A stretch of 64,000 nt of DNA from Ensifer adhaerens (GTDB lineage Bacteria; Pseudomonadota; Alphaproteobacteria; Rhizobiales; Rhizobiaceae), in contig NZ_LAZS01000005.1 of the NCBI RefSeq assembly GCF_002007205.1, forward strand, positions 930,001 to 994,000, in the 5' to 3' direction. Made by a program: the position numbers and the translations under genes. The notes below the pieces were generated by a model. That model was not told the origin of the DNA, searched no databases, and worked only from the letters and a program-made list of their open reading frames with translations. Positions 18,104-27,375 of this stretch are shown here, piece by piece. Each line of letters begins with the position of its first letter. Within the stretch, counting starts at the first letter, position 1.

Positions 18104-19270
18104 ATGTCGGGTTCGCGCATCTATATGGACTGGAACGCCACGGCGCCGCTTCTTGCCGAAGCGCGCGAGGCCTGCCTGTCTGCGCTCGACCTCGTCGGCA
18201 ACCCTTCGTCCGTCCATGGCGAAGGCCGCGCGCTGCGCACGCTGATCGAAAACGCCCGCCGCGACGTGGCAGCACTTTGCGGCGCGAAAGCTGCCAGCGT
18301 CATCTTTACCAGCGGCGCGACGGAAGCCGCCAATCTGGTGCTGACTCCGGACTTCCGCATGGGGCGCACGCCGCTGAAGATCGGCACACTCTACGCCTCG
18401 GCGATCGAGCACCCGGCGGTACGCGAGGGCGGACGCTTTCCGCGCGAGGCGTTGAGCGAAATTCCAGTGACCTCGGCCGGAGTTATCGACCTTGCGGCGC
18501 TGCGGGACCTGCTTGAAGCGCATGATCGCCAGCTGGGCCTGCCGATGGTCGCCGTCATGCTGGTCAACAACGAGACCGGCATCATTCAGCCGGTTGCCGA
18601 AATCGCCGAGATCGTTCGCGCCCATGGCGGCATTTTCGTCGTCGATGCGGTGCAGGCGGCCGGCCGCGTGCCGCTCTCGATCGAAGACCTCGGCGCCGAT
18701 TTCCTCATTCTCTCCTCGCACAAGATCGGCGGCCCGAAGGGCGCCGGCGCGCTGGTGGCGCGCGGCGAAGTGATGATGCCTGCGCCGCTGATCCGCGGCG
18801 GCGGACAGGAGAAGGGGCACCGCTCCGGCACGGAAAACACGGTGGCGATTGCCGGTTTTGCCGCAGCCGCCAGAAAGGCGAGCGAAGGCGTCGGCCAGCG
18901 GATGAGCGCGATTGCGGCTCTGCGCGACGGGCTGGAAGCCGAGATGCTTGCGGCCGCGGCCGACGTGGTCATTCACGGCCGCGACGTTTCGCGCGTTGGC
19001 AACACGATCTTCTTCACGCTTCCTGGGATGAAGGCGGAGACGGGACAGATCGCCTTCGACCTCGAAGGCGTGGCGCTGTCGGCGGGGTCCGCCTGTTCGT
19101 CCGGCAAGGTCGGGCAGAGCCACGTGCTGACGGCGATGGGTTACGATCCGCGCCAGGGTGCGCTCAGGATCTCGATCGGCGAGGGGACGACACAGGCTGA
19201 TATCGAACGTTGCGCCACAGTGTTTGCAAAGGTAGCAGCACGAAGACGAGCGCCCGGGCAAGCGGCCTGA
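18104..19270 (+). CDS. sufS2: Cysteine desulfurase, IscS/NifS-like (SufS2)
   Basis: This 388-residue group I cysteine desulfurase has the PLP lysine in SSHKIGGPKGAGAL near residue 210 and the catalytic cysteine in SAGSACSSGKVGQSH near 332. It takes sulfur from cysteine as a persulfide for Fe-S assembly. It opens the suf operon, as sufS2 does in Rhizobium leguminosarum; a second, SufS-type desulfurase lies later in the same operon. ATG 18104 follows GAAGGAA; the upstream TTG at 18074 is not needed. A 150-base gap to sufB holds two hairpins that may tune downstream expression. Confidence 0.92.
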   Translation: MSGSRIYMDWNATAPLLAEAREACLSALDLVGNPSSVHGEGRALRTLIENARRDVAALCGAKAASVIFTSGATEAANLVLTPDFRMGRTPLKIGTLYASAIEHPAVREGGRFPREALSEIPVTSAGVIDLAALRDLLEAHDRQLGLPMVAVMLVNNETGIIQPVAEIAEIVRAHGGIFVVDAVQAAGRVPLSIEDLGADFLILSSHKIGGPKGAGALVARGEVMMPAPLIRGGGQEKGHRSGTENTVAIAGFAAAARKASEGVGQRMSAIAALRDGLEAEMLAAAADVVIHGRDVSRVGNTIFFTLPGMKAETGQIAFDLEGVALSAGSACSSGKVGQSHVLTAMGYDPRQGALRISIGEGTTQADIERCATVFAKVAARRRAPGQAA

Positions 19271-19292
19271 GACGACGGGACAGGACGAAATT

Positions 19293-19405
19293 GCGGAAAA
19301 GCAATTTTCCGCTTGGCAAACAGGGTGAAAAGCGCCTTTTAGCCATTACATAAGCGGTGTGCCAAGCGCATCGTATTGACAAGCTGCCGGACCTTGGATC
19401 CGGCA
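19293..19405 (+). promoter_or_regulatory. Two hairpins in the sufS2-sufB gap
   Basis: Hairpin one: GCGGAAAA (19293-19300), loop GCAA, TTTTCCGC (19305-19312). Hairpin two: TGCCGGA (19385-19391), seven-base loop, TCCGGCA (19399-19405), ending six bases before the sufB Shine-Dalgarno. The first has no T-run. They could act in mRNA processing, attenuation or translation control of sufB. A TTGACA at 19376 might mark an internal promoter. Confidence 0.5.
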
Positions 19406-19420
19406 AGATTGGAGAACGAC

Positions 19421-20890
19421 ATGCCTGCCGTGCAGGAGACCATTGATCAGGTCCGTCAGATCGACGTGGACCAGTACAAATACGGCTTTGAGACGACCAT
19501 CGAAGTCGAGAAGGCCCCGAAGGGCCTGTCGGAAGACATCATTCGCTTCATTTCGGCAAAGAAGAATGAACCGGAATGGATGCTCGAATGGCGCCTTGGC
19601 GCCTATCGCCGTTGGCTGACGCTCGAGGAGCCCACCTGGGCCCGCGTCAGCTACCCGAAGATCGACTTCAACGACATCTATTACTACGCCGCGCCGAAGG
19701 GCATCACGGGTCCGACGTCGCTTGAAGAGGTCGACCCTGAAATCCTCAAGGTCTACGAGAAGCTCGGCATCCCGCTGAAGGAGCAGGAAATCCTGGCCGG
19801 CGTGCAGAAGTCGAAGATCGCCGTCGACGCCGTCTTCGACAGCGTCTCGGTCGTCACCACCTTCAAGGAAGAGCTGAAGAAGGCCGGCGTGATCTTCATG
19901 TCGATCTCCGAAGCGATCCGCGAGCATCCCGATCTCGTGCAGAAGTATCTCGGCTCCGTCGTTCCGACGACCGACAACTACTACGCGACGCTCAACTCCG
20001 CGGTCTTCACCGACGGCTCCTTCGTCTTCGTGCCGAAGGGCGTTCGTTGCCCGATGGAACTGTCGACCTACTTCCGTATCAACGAGAAGAACACCGGCCA
20101 GTTCGAGCGCACGCTGATCATCGCCGAAGAGGGCGCCTACGTTTCCTATCTCGAAGGCTGCACCGCGCCGCAGCGCGACGAAAACCAGCTTCACGCTGCC
20201 GTCGTCGAACTCGTTGCGCTCGATGACGCCGAGATCAAGTATTCGACGGTGCAGAACTGGTATCCGGGCGACAAGGAAGGCAAGGGCGGCATCTACAACT
20301 TCGTCACCAAGCGTGGCGATTGCCGTGGCAAGAACTCCAAGATCTCCTGGACGCAGGTCGAGACCGGTTCGGCGATCACCTGGAAGTACCCGTCCTGCAT
20401 CCTGCGCGGCGATGGTTCGCGCGGCGAGTTCTATTCGATCGCGGTTTCGAACGGCCACCAGCAGATCGACAGTGGCACCAAGATGATCCACCTCGGCAAG
20501 AACACGTCGAGCCGCATCGTCTCGAAGGGTATTGCCGCCGGCGTTTCGGAAAACACCTATCGCGGCCAGGTTTCGGCCCACCGCAAGGCCGAGAACGCCC
20601 GCAACTTCACCCAATGCGACTCGCTTTTGATCGGCGACAAGTGCGGCGCGCACACCGTGCCCTACATCGAGGCGAAGAACTCGACGGCACAGTTCGAACA
20701 CGAAGCAACGACGTCGAAGATTTCCGAGGACCAGCTGTTCTACTGCCTGCAGCGCGGCATCCCGACTGAAGCGGCGATCGCGCTGATCGTCAACGGCTTC
20801 GTCAAGGAAGTCATCCAGGAGCTGCCGATGGAATTTGCCGTCGAAGCGCAGAAGCTGATCGGCATCTCGCTCGAAGGCTCGGTCGGCTAA
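19421..20890 (+). CDS. sufB: Fe-S cluster scaffold subunit SufB
   Basis: The 489-residue protein is full-length Suf[21 protein letters not shown] near the start, the [17 protein letters not shown] region, [19 protein letters not shown] near 245, and the C-terminal [14 protein letters not shown] segment. SufB with SufC and SufD forms the scaffold on which Fe-S clusters are built from sulfur supplied by SufS. ATG 19421 is preceded by GGAG; the longer frame start at 19376 lies in the hairpin region. Confidence 0.96.
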   Translation: MPAVQETIDQVRQIDVDQYKYGFETTIEVEKAPKGLSEDIIRFISAKKNEPEWMLEWRLGAYRRWLTLEEPTWARVSYPKIDFNDIYYYAAPKGITGPTSLEEVDPEILKVYEKLGIPLKEQEILAGVQKSKIAVDAVFDSVSVVTTFKEELKKAGVIFMSISEAIREHPDLVQKYLGSVVPTTDNYYATLNSAVFTDGSFVFVPKGVRCPMELSTYFRINEKNTGQFERTLIIAEEGAYVSYLEGCTAPQRDENQLHAAVVELVALDDAEIKYSTVQNWYPGDKEGKGGIYNFVTKRGDCRGKNSKISWTQVETGSAITWKYPSCILRGDGSRGEFYSIAVSNGHQQIDSGTKMIHLGKNTSSRIVSKGIAAGVSENTYRGQVSAHRKAENARNFTQCDSLLIGDKCGAHTVPYIEAKNSTAQFEHEATTSKISEDQLFYCLQRGIPTEAAIALIVNGFVKEVIQELPMEFAVEAQKLIGISLEGSVG

Positions 20891-20967
20891 GGCCCCGGAC
20901 TGGATATTGAATGCGCGCAAGACATTGCGCCCGAACACACATTCGTTTCCCAAGAGGACGATTAGAA

Positions 20968-21723
20968 ATGCTTGAAATCAAGAACCTGCACGCCCGCATC
21001 GCCGAAGACGGCACCGAGATCATCCGTGGCCTGAACCTCACCGTGAAGGCCGGCGAAGTCGCCGCCATCATGGGCCCGAACGGCTCCGGCAAGTCGACGC
21101 TGTCCTACATCCTGTCGGGCCGCGAGGACTACGAAGTCACCGAAGGCGACATCCTCTATAACGGCGAGAGCATCCTCGAGCTCGACGCTTCCGAGCGTGC
21201 GGCCAAGGGCATCTTCCTTGCCTTCCAGTATCCGGTCGAAATCCCCGGCGTTGCCACCATGCAGTTCCTGAAGGTGGCGATGAACGAGCAGCGCAAGTAC
21301 CGCGGCGAAGACGAACTGACGACGCCGGAATTCATGCGCCGGGTCAAGGAAGCGGCAGCCGAGCTGAAGATCGCACCGGAAATGCTGCGCCGTCCGCTCA
21401 ACGTCGGCTTCTCCGGCGGTGAGAAGAAGCGCGCCGAGATCCTGCAGATGTCGCTGCTCCAGCCGAAGCTTTGCGTGCTCGACGAAACCGACTCCGGCCT
21501 CGACATCGACGCGCTGAAGATCGTCGCCGACGGCGTCAACGCGCTGCGGTCGCCGGATCGTGCCGTCGTCGTCATCACCCACTACCAGCGCCTGCTCGAC
21601 TACATCGTGCCGGACAGCGTTCACGTCCTCTACAAGGGCCAGGTGATCAAGTCGGGCGACAAGACGCTTGCACACGAACTCGAAGCCAACGGCTACGCTG
21701 ACATCATCGAGGCTGCAGCCTAG
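20968..21723 (+). CDS. sufC: Fe-S assembly ATPase SufC
   Basis: The 251-residue ABC-type ATPase has Walker A GPNGSGKST near residue 38, Q-loop FQYPVEIPG, signature FSGGEKKRAE near 150, Walker B LCVLDETDSGLDID near 173, and the switch His in VITHYQRLLDY. SufC powers the conformational cycle of the SufBCD complex in the cytoplasm. ATG 20968 gives the conserved MLEIKNL start. sufD follows after 22 bases. Confidence 0.96.
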   Translation: MLEIKNLHARIAEDGTEIIRGLNLTVKAGEVAAIMGPNGSGKSTLSYILSGREDYEVTEGDILYNGESILELDASERAAKGIFLAFQYPVEIPGVATMQFLKVAMNEQRKYRGEDELTTPEFMRRVKEAAAELKIAPEMLRRPLNVGFSGGEKKRAEILQMSLLQPKLCVLDETDSGLDIDALKIVADGVNALRSPDRAVVVITHYQRLLDYIVPDSVHVLYKGQVIKSGDKTLAHELEANGYADIIEAAA

Positions 21724-21745
21724 GGCCTGTCGAAGGAGTGTTCGA

Positions 21746-23026
21746 ATGAATATGCAACAGGCAATCAAGATGACGGCTGCCGAGACGGCGCTCGTCGATG
21801 CCTACACCAACCAGATCGGCGACCTGCCGGGTGACGGTTCGGTGCTGTCGGTTCGCGACACGCTGGTGCATGAACTGCGCACCGCCGGCCTGCCGACCCG
21901 CCGCGTCGAATCCTGGCACTACACGGACCTTCGCACGCTGCTGCGCGCCGTTCCGGCCGCCGACCCGACAGCCTTTGCCGACCGTGTCGACGCGCTGGTT
22001 CCGGGCTCGACCGTGTTTTCGGTCCGCAATGGCCAGGTCGACCTTAAGGGCAACCTGCCCGAGGGCGTGACTGTCCGTTCCTATGTCGACAGCCTGCTCG
22101 ATGGTTCGGCCACGGCCGGCCTCGCCGTGCTTGGCTTTGACGACGCGATCGGCCGCATCAATGGCGGTCTCGTTCGCGGCGGTCTCGAAATCGCTGTCGC
22201 AGCCGAAACCGCGCTCGAAGACCCGCTGGAAATCCAGCTGGTGCAGAGCCTCGGTCAGGCCCATACGCGCTTTCCGGTCACCTTCGGCGCCAACACCAAG
22301 GCAACCGTGATCGAGCGGCATCTGTCGACCAAGGACGCCGAAAGCTTCGTCTCCTCCGTCAGCGACGTAACGCTTGGAGAAGGTGCCGATGTCATCTGGA
22401 TCATCCTGCAGCAGCAGGGTAGCGCCGATACCCATCTCGGCCAGATGCGCTTCGACCTCGGCAAGAACGCCAAGCTGCATCTCTTCGTGATCAACGCCGG
22501 CGGCAAGCTGGTGCGCCAGGAGATCCACGGCAAGACGAGCGGCGAGGGCGCGGATTTCAAGCTGCGCGGCATCAATCTGCTCGGCGGCGAAAGCCACACC
22601 GACGTAACCTTCACGCTCGGCCACAACGTACCGCACACGACCTCGACCGAGATCATCCGCAACGTCGTGTTCGACCGCGCCAAGGGCGTGTTCCAGGGCA
22701 AGATCCTGGTCGCCAAGGACGCGCAGAAGACCGACGCGAAGATGGCGTGCAACACGCTGCTCTTGTCCGACGACGCCGATCTCTCGGCCAAGCCGGAGCT
22801 CGAGATCTTCGCCGACGACGTTCAGTGCGGTCACGGCGCAACCGTTGCCGATATCGACCACACGCAGCTCTTCTACCTGATGGCGCGCGGCGTTCCGGAG
22901 AACAAGGCGCGAGCGATGCTCGTCAATGCTTTCGTCGCCGAGATCGTCGAAGAGCTGGAAGACCACGAAGCGCTGGTCGAGGCGCTGGAAGAGGTCATCT
23001 CGGCCTGGCTCGACAAGCACGCCTGA
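21746..23026 (+). CDS. sufD: Fe-S scaffold subunit SufD
   Basis: This 426-residue protein is SufD: WHYTDLR near residue 60, the beta-helix core, and the family C-terminus ADVQCGHGATVADIDHTQLF-like segment followed by RGVPENKARAMLVNAF. It partners SufB on SufC and helps iron acquisition during cluster assembly. ATG 21746 follows GAAGGAG. A rhizobial palindromic repeat lies in the 129-base gap before sufS. Confidence 0.94.
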   Translation: MNMQQAIKMTAAETALVDAYTNQIGDLPGDGSVLSVRDTLVHELRTAGLPTRRVESWHYTDLRTLLRAVPAADPTAFADRVDALVPGSTVFSVRNGQVDLKGNLPEGVTVRSYVDSLLDGSATAGLAVLGFDDAIGRINGGLVRGGLEIAVAAETALEDPLEIQLVQSLGQAHTRFPVTFGANTKATVIERHLSTKDAESFVSSVSDVTLGEGADVIWIILQQQGSADTHLGQMRFDLGKNAKLHLFVINAGGKLVRQEIHGKTSGEGADFKLRGINLLGGESHTDVTFTLGHNVPHTTSTEIIRNVVFDRAKGVFQGKILVAKDAQKTDAKMACNTLLLSDDADLSAKPELEIFADDVQCGHGATVADIDHTQLFYLMARGVPENKARAMLVNAFVAEIVEELEDHEALVEALEEVISAWLDKHA

Positions 23027-23030
23027 CGGG

Positions 23031-23137
23031 CTGCTGCGTAATTCCTTAAATCGGCATCGATTTGGGGGTAAAATTATGCAGCGCTTCAACATGTTGCAGC
23101 GCGCTTGGCGCGTCCTGAGGGACGCGCGGCGCCTAGG
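23031..23137 (+). repeat. Rhizobial intergenic palindromic element, copy 2, inside the suf operon
   Basis: Hairpin one pairs GCTGCGTAATTCCTTAAATC (from 23033) with GATTTGGGGGT and AAATTATGCAGC (to 23082) around loop GCAT. Hairpin two is GCGCGTCC (23108-23115), loop TGAG, GGACGCGC (23120-23127), followed by GGCGC. Its layout and its TGCAG..GCTT and CGCGCGGCGC stretches are shared with the copy at 9477-9577. It sits between two co-transcribed genes, so it is transcribed and could affect processing of the suf mRNA. Confidence 0.65.
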
Positions 23138-23155
23138 GCAATTGGATTGAGAGAC

Positions 23156-24397
23156 ATGGAACACACGGTACCTGTGCCTGCCTACGACGTCGAAGCGATC
23201 CGCAAGGATTTCCCGATCCTGTCGCGGACCGTCTATGGCAAGCCGCTCGTCTATCTCGACAACGGCGCATCGGCACAGAAGCCGCAGGTCGTGATCGATG
23301 CGATCTCCCATGCCTATTCCAACGAGTATGCCAACGTTCATCGCGGCCTGCATTTCCTGTCGAATGCCGCGACGGAAGCCTATGAGGCGGCGCGCGAAAA
23401 AGTGCGCCGCTTCCTGAACGCCCCATCGGTCGACAACGTCATCTTCACGAAGTCCTCGACCGAGGCGATCAACACGGTCGCCTATGGCTACGGCATGCCT
23501 GTCCTTGGCGAAGGCGACGAGATCGTGCTGTCGATCATGGAGCACCACTCCAACATCGTTCCCTGGCACTTCATCCGCGAGCGCCAGGGCGCCAAGCTCG
23601 TGTGGATCCCGGTCGACGACGACGGTGCGCTGCATGTCGAAGATTTCGTCAAGTGCCTGACGGAGCGCACCAAGCTCATTGCCATCACCCATATGTCGAA
23701 TGCGCTCGGAACCGTCGTTCCGGTCAAGGAGATCTGCCGCATTGCCCGCGAGCGCGGCATTCCGGTTTTGGTCGACGGCAGCCAGGGCGCCGTGCACATG
23801 CCTGTCGACGTGCAGGACATCGACTGCGACTGGTATGTGATGACCGGCCACAAGCTCTACGGCCCCTCCGGCGTCGGAGTTCTCTACGGGAAGACCGACC
23901 GCCTGAAGGAGATGCGGCCGTTCCTCGGCGGCGGCGAGATGATCGAGGTGGTGACCGAAGACACCGTTACCTACAACGATCCGCCGCACCGCTTCGAAGC
24001 GGGCACGCCACCGATCGTGCAAGCGATCGGCCTTGGCTACGCGCTCGACTACATGGAAAAGCTCGGCCGGGCAGCCATACAGGCTCACGAGGCGGACCTG
24101 ACGGCCTATGCGCGCGAGCGCCTATCCGCAGTCAACTCGCTGCGGGTCTTCGGCAACACGCCTGACAAGGGCAGCATCTTTGCCTTCGAGCTTGCCGGCA
24201 TTCATTCGCATGACGTTTCAATGGTGATCGATCGGGCGGGTGTCGCCGTTCGCGCCGGCACGCATTGCGCCCAGCCGCTCTTGAAACGCTTCGGCGTCAC
24301 CTCCACATGCCGTGCGTCGTTCGGTCTCTACAATACGCGGGCCGAGGTCGATGCGCTGGTGGATGCGCTGGAGCATGCACGCAAGTTCTTCGCTTGA
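23156..24397 (+). CDS. sufS: Cysteine desulfurase SufS (group II)
   Basis: The 413-residue group II desulfurase has the PLP lysine in MTGHKLYGPSGVGVLYG near residue 236 and active cysteine in STCRASFGLYNT near 385 with the RAGTHCAQPLL segment before it. It mobilises cysteine sulfur for SufBCD. No SufE gene is seen in this operon, so the sulfur relay partner must lie elsewhere or be SufU/SufE-like. ATG 23156 is eight bases after the TGA-rich leader with AGAGAC upstream, a weak ribosome site. Having both sufS2 and sufS in one operon is the rhizobial pattern. Confidence 0.94.
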   Translation: MEHTVPVPAYDVEAIRKDFPILSRTVYGKPLVYLDNGASAQKPQVVIDAISHAYSNEYANVHRGLHFLSNAATEAYEAAREKVRRFLNAPSVDNVIFTKSSTEAINTVAYGYGMPVLGEGDEIVLSIMEHHSNIVPWHFIRERQGAKLVWIPVDDDGALHVEDFVKCLTERTKLIAITHMSNALGTVVPVKEICRIARERGIPVLVDGSQGAVHMPVDVQDIDCDWYVMTGHKLYGPSGVGVLYGKTDRLKEMRPFLGGGEMIEVVTEDTVTYNDPPHRFEAGTPPIVQAIGLGYALDYMEKLGRAAIQAHEADLTAYARERLSAVNSLRVFGNTPDKGSIFAFELAGIHSHDVSMVIDRAGVAVRAGTHCAQPLLKRFGVTSTCRASFGLYNTRAEVDALVDALEHARKFFA

Positions 24398-24410
24398 GAA
24401 ACATGTAAAA

Positions 24411-24441
24411 GGTTCAAAGATTTATACTAATCTTCTGAACC
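24411..24441 (+). other. RNA hairpin between sufS and the DUF59 gene
   Basis: GGTTCA plus AAGATT pairs with AATCTT, one bulged C, and TGAACC, around loop TATACT. There is no T-run after it, so it is unlikely to be a simple terminator. Lying between two co-transcribed genes it may stabilise or split the message. Confidence 0.55.
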
Positions 24442-24466
24442 ATAAGAGAAAGTCCAGGAGGCCGAT

Positions 24467-24847
24467 ATGAGCCTTGATGCAACGGAAGAAAAGGTCGACG
24501 TCCGCGAGGGCATCGTGCATTCGGCGATCCCGGCCGAAGAACTTGCGCGCCTCAGCGACGACATCATCGGCGCGCTGAAGACCGTCTATGATCCGGAAAT
24601 CCCGGCCGACATCTTCGAACTCGGTCTCATCTACAAGATCGACATCGAAGACGACCGCATGGTGAAGATCGACATGACGCTGACAGCACCCGGCTGCCCG
24701 GTTGCCGGTGAAATGCCCGGCTGGGTCGAAAATGCCGTCGGTGCCGTCGAGGGTGTGTCTGGCGTCGAGGTCTCGATGACCTTCGATCCGCCGTGGACGC
24801 CGGACCGCATGTCGGAGGAAGCACAGGTCGCCGTCGGCTGGTACTGA
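24467..24847 (+). CDS. sufT: SUF-associated DUF59/MIP18 protein (SufT/SufX-like)
   Basis: This 126-residue protein is a MIP18/DUF59 domain with an N-terminal extension: VYDPEIPADIFELGLIYKI near residue 40 and TAPGCPVAGEMPGWV near 73, whose cysteine is the conserved family one. Proteins of this family help mature or deliver Fe-S clusters. In rhizobia the gene at this operon position has been called sufX; others use SufT. Good ribosome site (AGGAGG). Confidence 0.88.
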   Translation: MSLDATEEKVDVREGIVHSAIPAEELARLSDDIIGALKTVYDPEIPADIFELGLIYKIDIEDDRMVKIDMTLTAPGCPVAGEMPGWVENAVGAVEGVSGVEVSMTFDPPWTPDRMSEEAQVAVGWY

Positions 24848-24941
24848 TCGCGTCCGTATTGATCCGTCAAGGCACGGATACTACATTTGATTCTGTAAGG
24901 CGCCGGGCCTTTACCCCGGTGACGACAAGGAGAATGAGCCC

Positions 24942-25334
24942 ATGGGCTTTGCCGTGATGAGCCTGACCGATGCCGCTGCCGGCCGCGTCCGTGCGATCGT
25001 CGAAAATTCGGGCGCCGATGCCAAGGGCATTCGTGTCGGCATCAAGAAGGGCGGCTGCGCCGGCATGGAATATGCCATCGATCTCGTGAGCGAGCCGAAC
25101 CCCAAGGACGATCTGATCGAACATCAGGGCGCGAGGGTCTGGGTTGCGCCTGAGGCCGTGCTCTATCTCCTCGGCACGCAGATGGATTTTGAAGTGACGA
25201 CGCTGCGCTCCGGCTTCACCTTCCACAACCCCAACCAGACATCCGCCTGCGGCTGCGGCGAATCGGTCGAGCTGAAGCCTGCGGACCTTGCGGCACTGGC
25301 CGCCGAGGGTAACGCGGTGGTGCGCGCTAACTAA
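24942..25334 (+). CDS. sufA: A-type Fe-S carrier SufA
   Basis: The 130-residue protein is an A-type carrier with the three conserved cysteines, one in GGCAGMEY near residue 39 and two in ACGCGES near 103-105. It carries Fe-S clusters to target proteins. It closes the suf operon and is followed by a strong terminator. Good ribosome site (AAGGAGAA). Confidence 0.93.
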   Translation: MGFAVMSLTDAAAGRVRAIVENSGADAKGIRVGIKKGGCAGMEYAIDLVSEPNPKDDLIEHQGARVWVAPEAVLYLLGTQMDFEVTTLRSGFTFHNPNQTSACGCGESVELKPADLAALAAEGNAVVRAN

Positions 25335-25364
25335 GTTTCTTTCATTCGCTCCGATGAATAGGTC

Positions 25365-25390
25365 GGCCCGGTTTTCGCCGGGCCTTTTTT
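25365..25390 (+). terminator. Intrinsic terminator of the suf operon
   Basis: GGCCCGG (25365-25371), loop TTTTCG, CCGGGCC (25378-25384) and six T, 30 bases after the sufA stop. Confidence 0.92.
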
Positions 25391-25429
25391 CTGCTGAGAT
25401 GTAGCCGGGCTGGAACGGAGACTATAGCA

Positions 25430-26935
25430 ATGGCGGCGTTCAATGAGGAACTCGTCTTCAAGGCACTCTACGAGACGTTTCCCGATCCGGTGATCATCAT
25501 CGACGCCGAGCGGATCATCCGCTCCGCCAACAATGCCGCCCTCCATCAGTTCGGTTACCCGGCCGAAGATTTCATAGGCAAGTCCGTGCGGCTGATCTAT
25601 GCGAATGATGCCGAGTACGACAAGCGGCTTAAGAACCGCGCCGCGAAGGTCGACGAAACCGCGCCCCGTTCGTCGAACTACCTCTATGTCAGGCGCGACG
25701 GTTCGACGTTTTCCGGCCACCTGCGAACGACGCCCTTGATCGACGACCAGGGCGAAGAGCTGGCGCTGATCGGTATCATCAGAGACATTTCGGACCTTAC
25801 CGAGGCGGTAAGCGAGCGCGAGAAAGCGTCCCGGATGCTGAACGCAGCGCTCGAAGCCATGCCGGAAGGCTTTGCCATCTTCGACCGCCATGAGCGGCTG
25901 GTCGTCTACAACAGGGCCTACCAGGCGATCTGCGGCCCGGCCGGACCGGCGCTCAAACCCGGGATCACCGCCGAAGAGATCCTGCTGCTCGCGCGGCAGG
26001 GTGGGCATTACCCGGACGCAATCCCGGGAACACGCGAAGGCGACGAATGGATCGCCTCACGGCTGCGCGATTTCCGCCACCCGGACGGAAAACCGAAGAT
26101 CTATCGCTATGCCGACGACCGCTGGCTGCGCGTGGAGAACATCCGGACAAGGGATGGCAACACGGTTGTTGCGCGTGTCGATGTCACCGACCTCAAGCGC
26201 GCCGAACTGGCGCTCGAGCGGCAGCGACAGGAACTGCAGCACAAGAACGAAGCGCTCGACCAATTCACCGCCACGGTCTCCCATGACCTCAAGGCGCCGC
26301 TTAGGCACATCTCGATATTCTCCGAAATGATCGAGGACGACATCAAGACAGGAGAGCCGAACGAGCTCGCTGAAAATGCCCGCCATCTGCGCGACAGCGT
26401 CAGACGGATGAACCGGGTGGTCGACAGCCTGCTCGATTACGCGCAGATCGCCCATCGCATCACCGACTGGACGCAGGTGAAGCTTGGCGATGTGGTGTCG
26501 GAGACCCTGGCGATGCTTGCCAGTGACGCGCGAGCGGCCAATGCCACATTCGAGGTTGGTGCGCTGCCTGACGTGGAGGGGGATCCGGAGCTGCTGCGGC
26601 GGCTCGTCCAGAACCTGGTCGGCAATGCGATAAAGTATCGCCACGCCGACCGATCGCCGGTGATCCGAATCAATGGAAGCGTGTCCGACCACACCGTGGA
26701 ACTCGTCGTCGAGGACAATGGCATCGGCATCGATCCCCGCTTTGCAACACGCATTTTCGAGGTGTTTCAACGCCTGCACAAGGACGAAACGGTTTACGGC
26801 GGCACCGGCATCGGCCTGGCGCTCGCAAAACGTATTGCCGAAAGCCACGACGGCTCAATCTGCCTTGACACAACCTTTCGTGAAGGCGCACGTTTCATCG
26901 TGCTTCTTCCGAGGCGGCTGAGGAAGACGAAGTAG
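25430..26935 (+). CDS. PAS-domain sensor histidine kinase, soluble
   Basis: The 501-residue protein has two PAS-type domains (about residues 8-125 and 135-265), a HisKA domain with phospho-acceptor His285 in SHDLKAPLRH, and a HATPase domain with NLVGNAIKYR, EDNGIGID and GGTGIGLALAKRI. It has no membrane helix, so it senses a cytoplasmic cue. The DLKAPLR motif and the downstream response regulator match phytochrome-type HWE-unrelated kinases that pair with Rcp1-like regulators. No ligand can be read; no bilin cysteine region is present. Confidence 0.9.
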   Translation: MAAFNEELVFKALYETFPDPVIIIDAERIIRSANNAALHQFGYPAEDFIGKSVRLIYANDAEYDKRLKNRAAKVDETAPRSSNYLYVRRDGSTFSGHLRTTPLIDDQGEELALIGIIRDISDLTEAVSEREKASRMLNAALEAMPEGFAIFDRHERLVVYNRAYQAICGPAGPALKPGITAEEILLLARQGGHYPDAIPGTREGDEWIASRLRDFRHPDGKPKIYRYADDRWLRVENIRTRDGNTVVARVDVTDLKRAELALERQRQELQHKNEALDQFTATVSHDLKAPLRHISIFSEMIEDDIKTGEPNELAENARHLRDSVRRMNRVVDSLLDYAQIAHRITDWTQVKLGDVVSETLAMLASDARAANATFEVGALPDVEGDPELLRRLVQNLVGNAIKYRHADRSPVIRINGSVSDHTVELVVEDNGIGIDPRFATRIFEVFQRLHKDETVYGGTGIGLALAKRIAESHDGSICLDTTFREGARFIVLLPRRLRKTK

Positions 26936-26946
26936 GGCGGAACAAG

Positions 26947-27375
26947 GTGGTCTCGACGCCAAAGCGATTGCTCTTGGTGGAAGACGACGCGCACGACGCG
27001 CGTTTCGTGATGAGAGCCTTTGCTCAGGTTGATCACGCCATCGAGATTGTTCCGGTCAGCGACGCTGATGAGGCCGTCGAACAGCTCGGCCGCAACCACT
27101 TCGACTGCATCCTCATGGACATCAAGCTGCCCGGCAGCGACGGCATCGAGCTTCTAAGGCGCGTGCGCAAGAGCCGCGCGACCGCACTGATCCCGATCAT
27201 CGTGCTGACGTCATCGATCAATCCGGCCGACGTGCTTCACTGCTACGGTGCCGGCGCCAACGCCTATGTCGCAAAGCCGTCCTCGGTCACCGAGTATCGC
27301 CGCTTTGCGGAGGCCTTCATCCGCTTCTGGGTGGAAAGCACGATCCTGCCGGCGGGGATGAGCACCCGCCGATAG
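26947..27375 (+). CDS. Single-domain response regulator, Rcp1-like
   Basis: This 142-residue protein is a lone receiver domain: acidic pocket VEDDAHD near residue 11, acceptor Asp58 in LMDIKLPGSDG, switch threonine/serine in LTSS, and Lys in VAKPSS near 110. It lacks an output domain, so it acts by protein contact or phosphorelay. It starts with GTG 11 bases after the kinase stop and should be its partner. The length and RFAEAFIRFW tail resemble Rcp1-type regulators. Confidence 0.9.
   Translation: MVSTPKRLLLVEDDAHDARFVMRAFAQVDHAIEIVPVSDADEAVEQLGRNHFDCILMDIKLPGSDGIELLRRVRKSRATALIPIIVLTSSINPADVLHCYGAGANAYVAKPSSVTEYRRFAEAFIRFWVESTILPAGMSTRR

Noticed and set aside
21704-24088. A 794-codon open frame antisense to sufD and sufS
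   Set aside because: It is the shadow of high-GC codon bias on the opposite strand of well-identified genes; no domain and no ribosome site.
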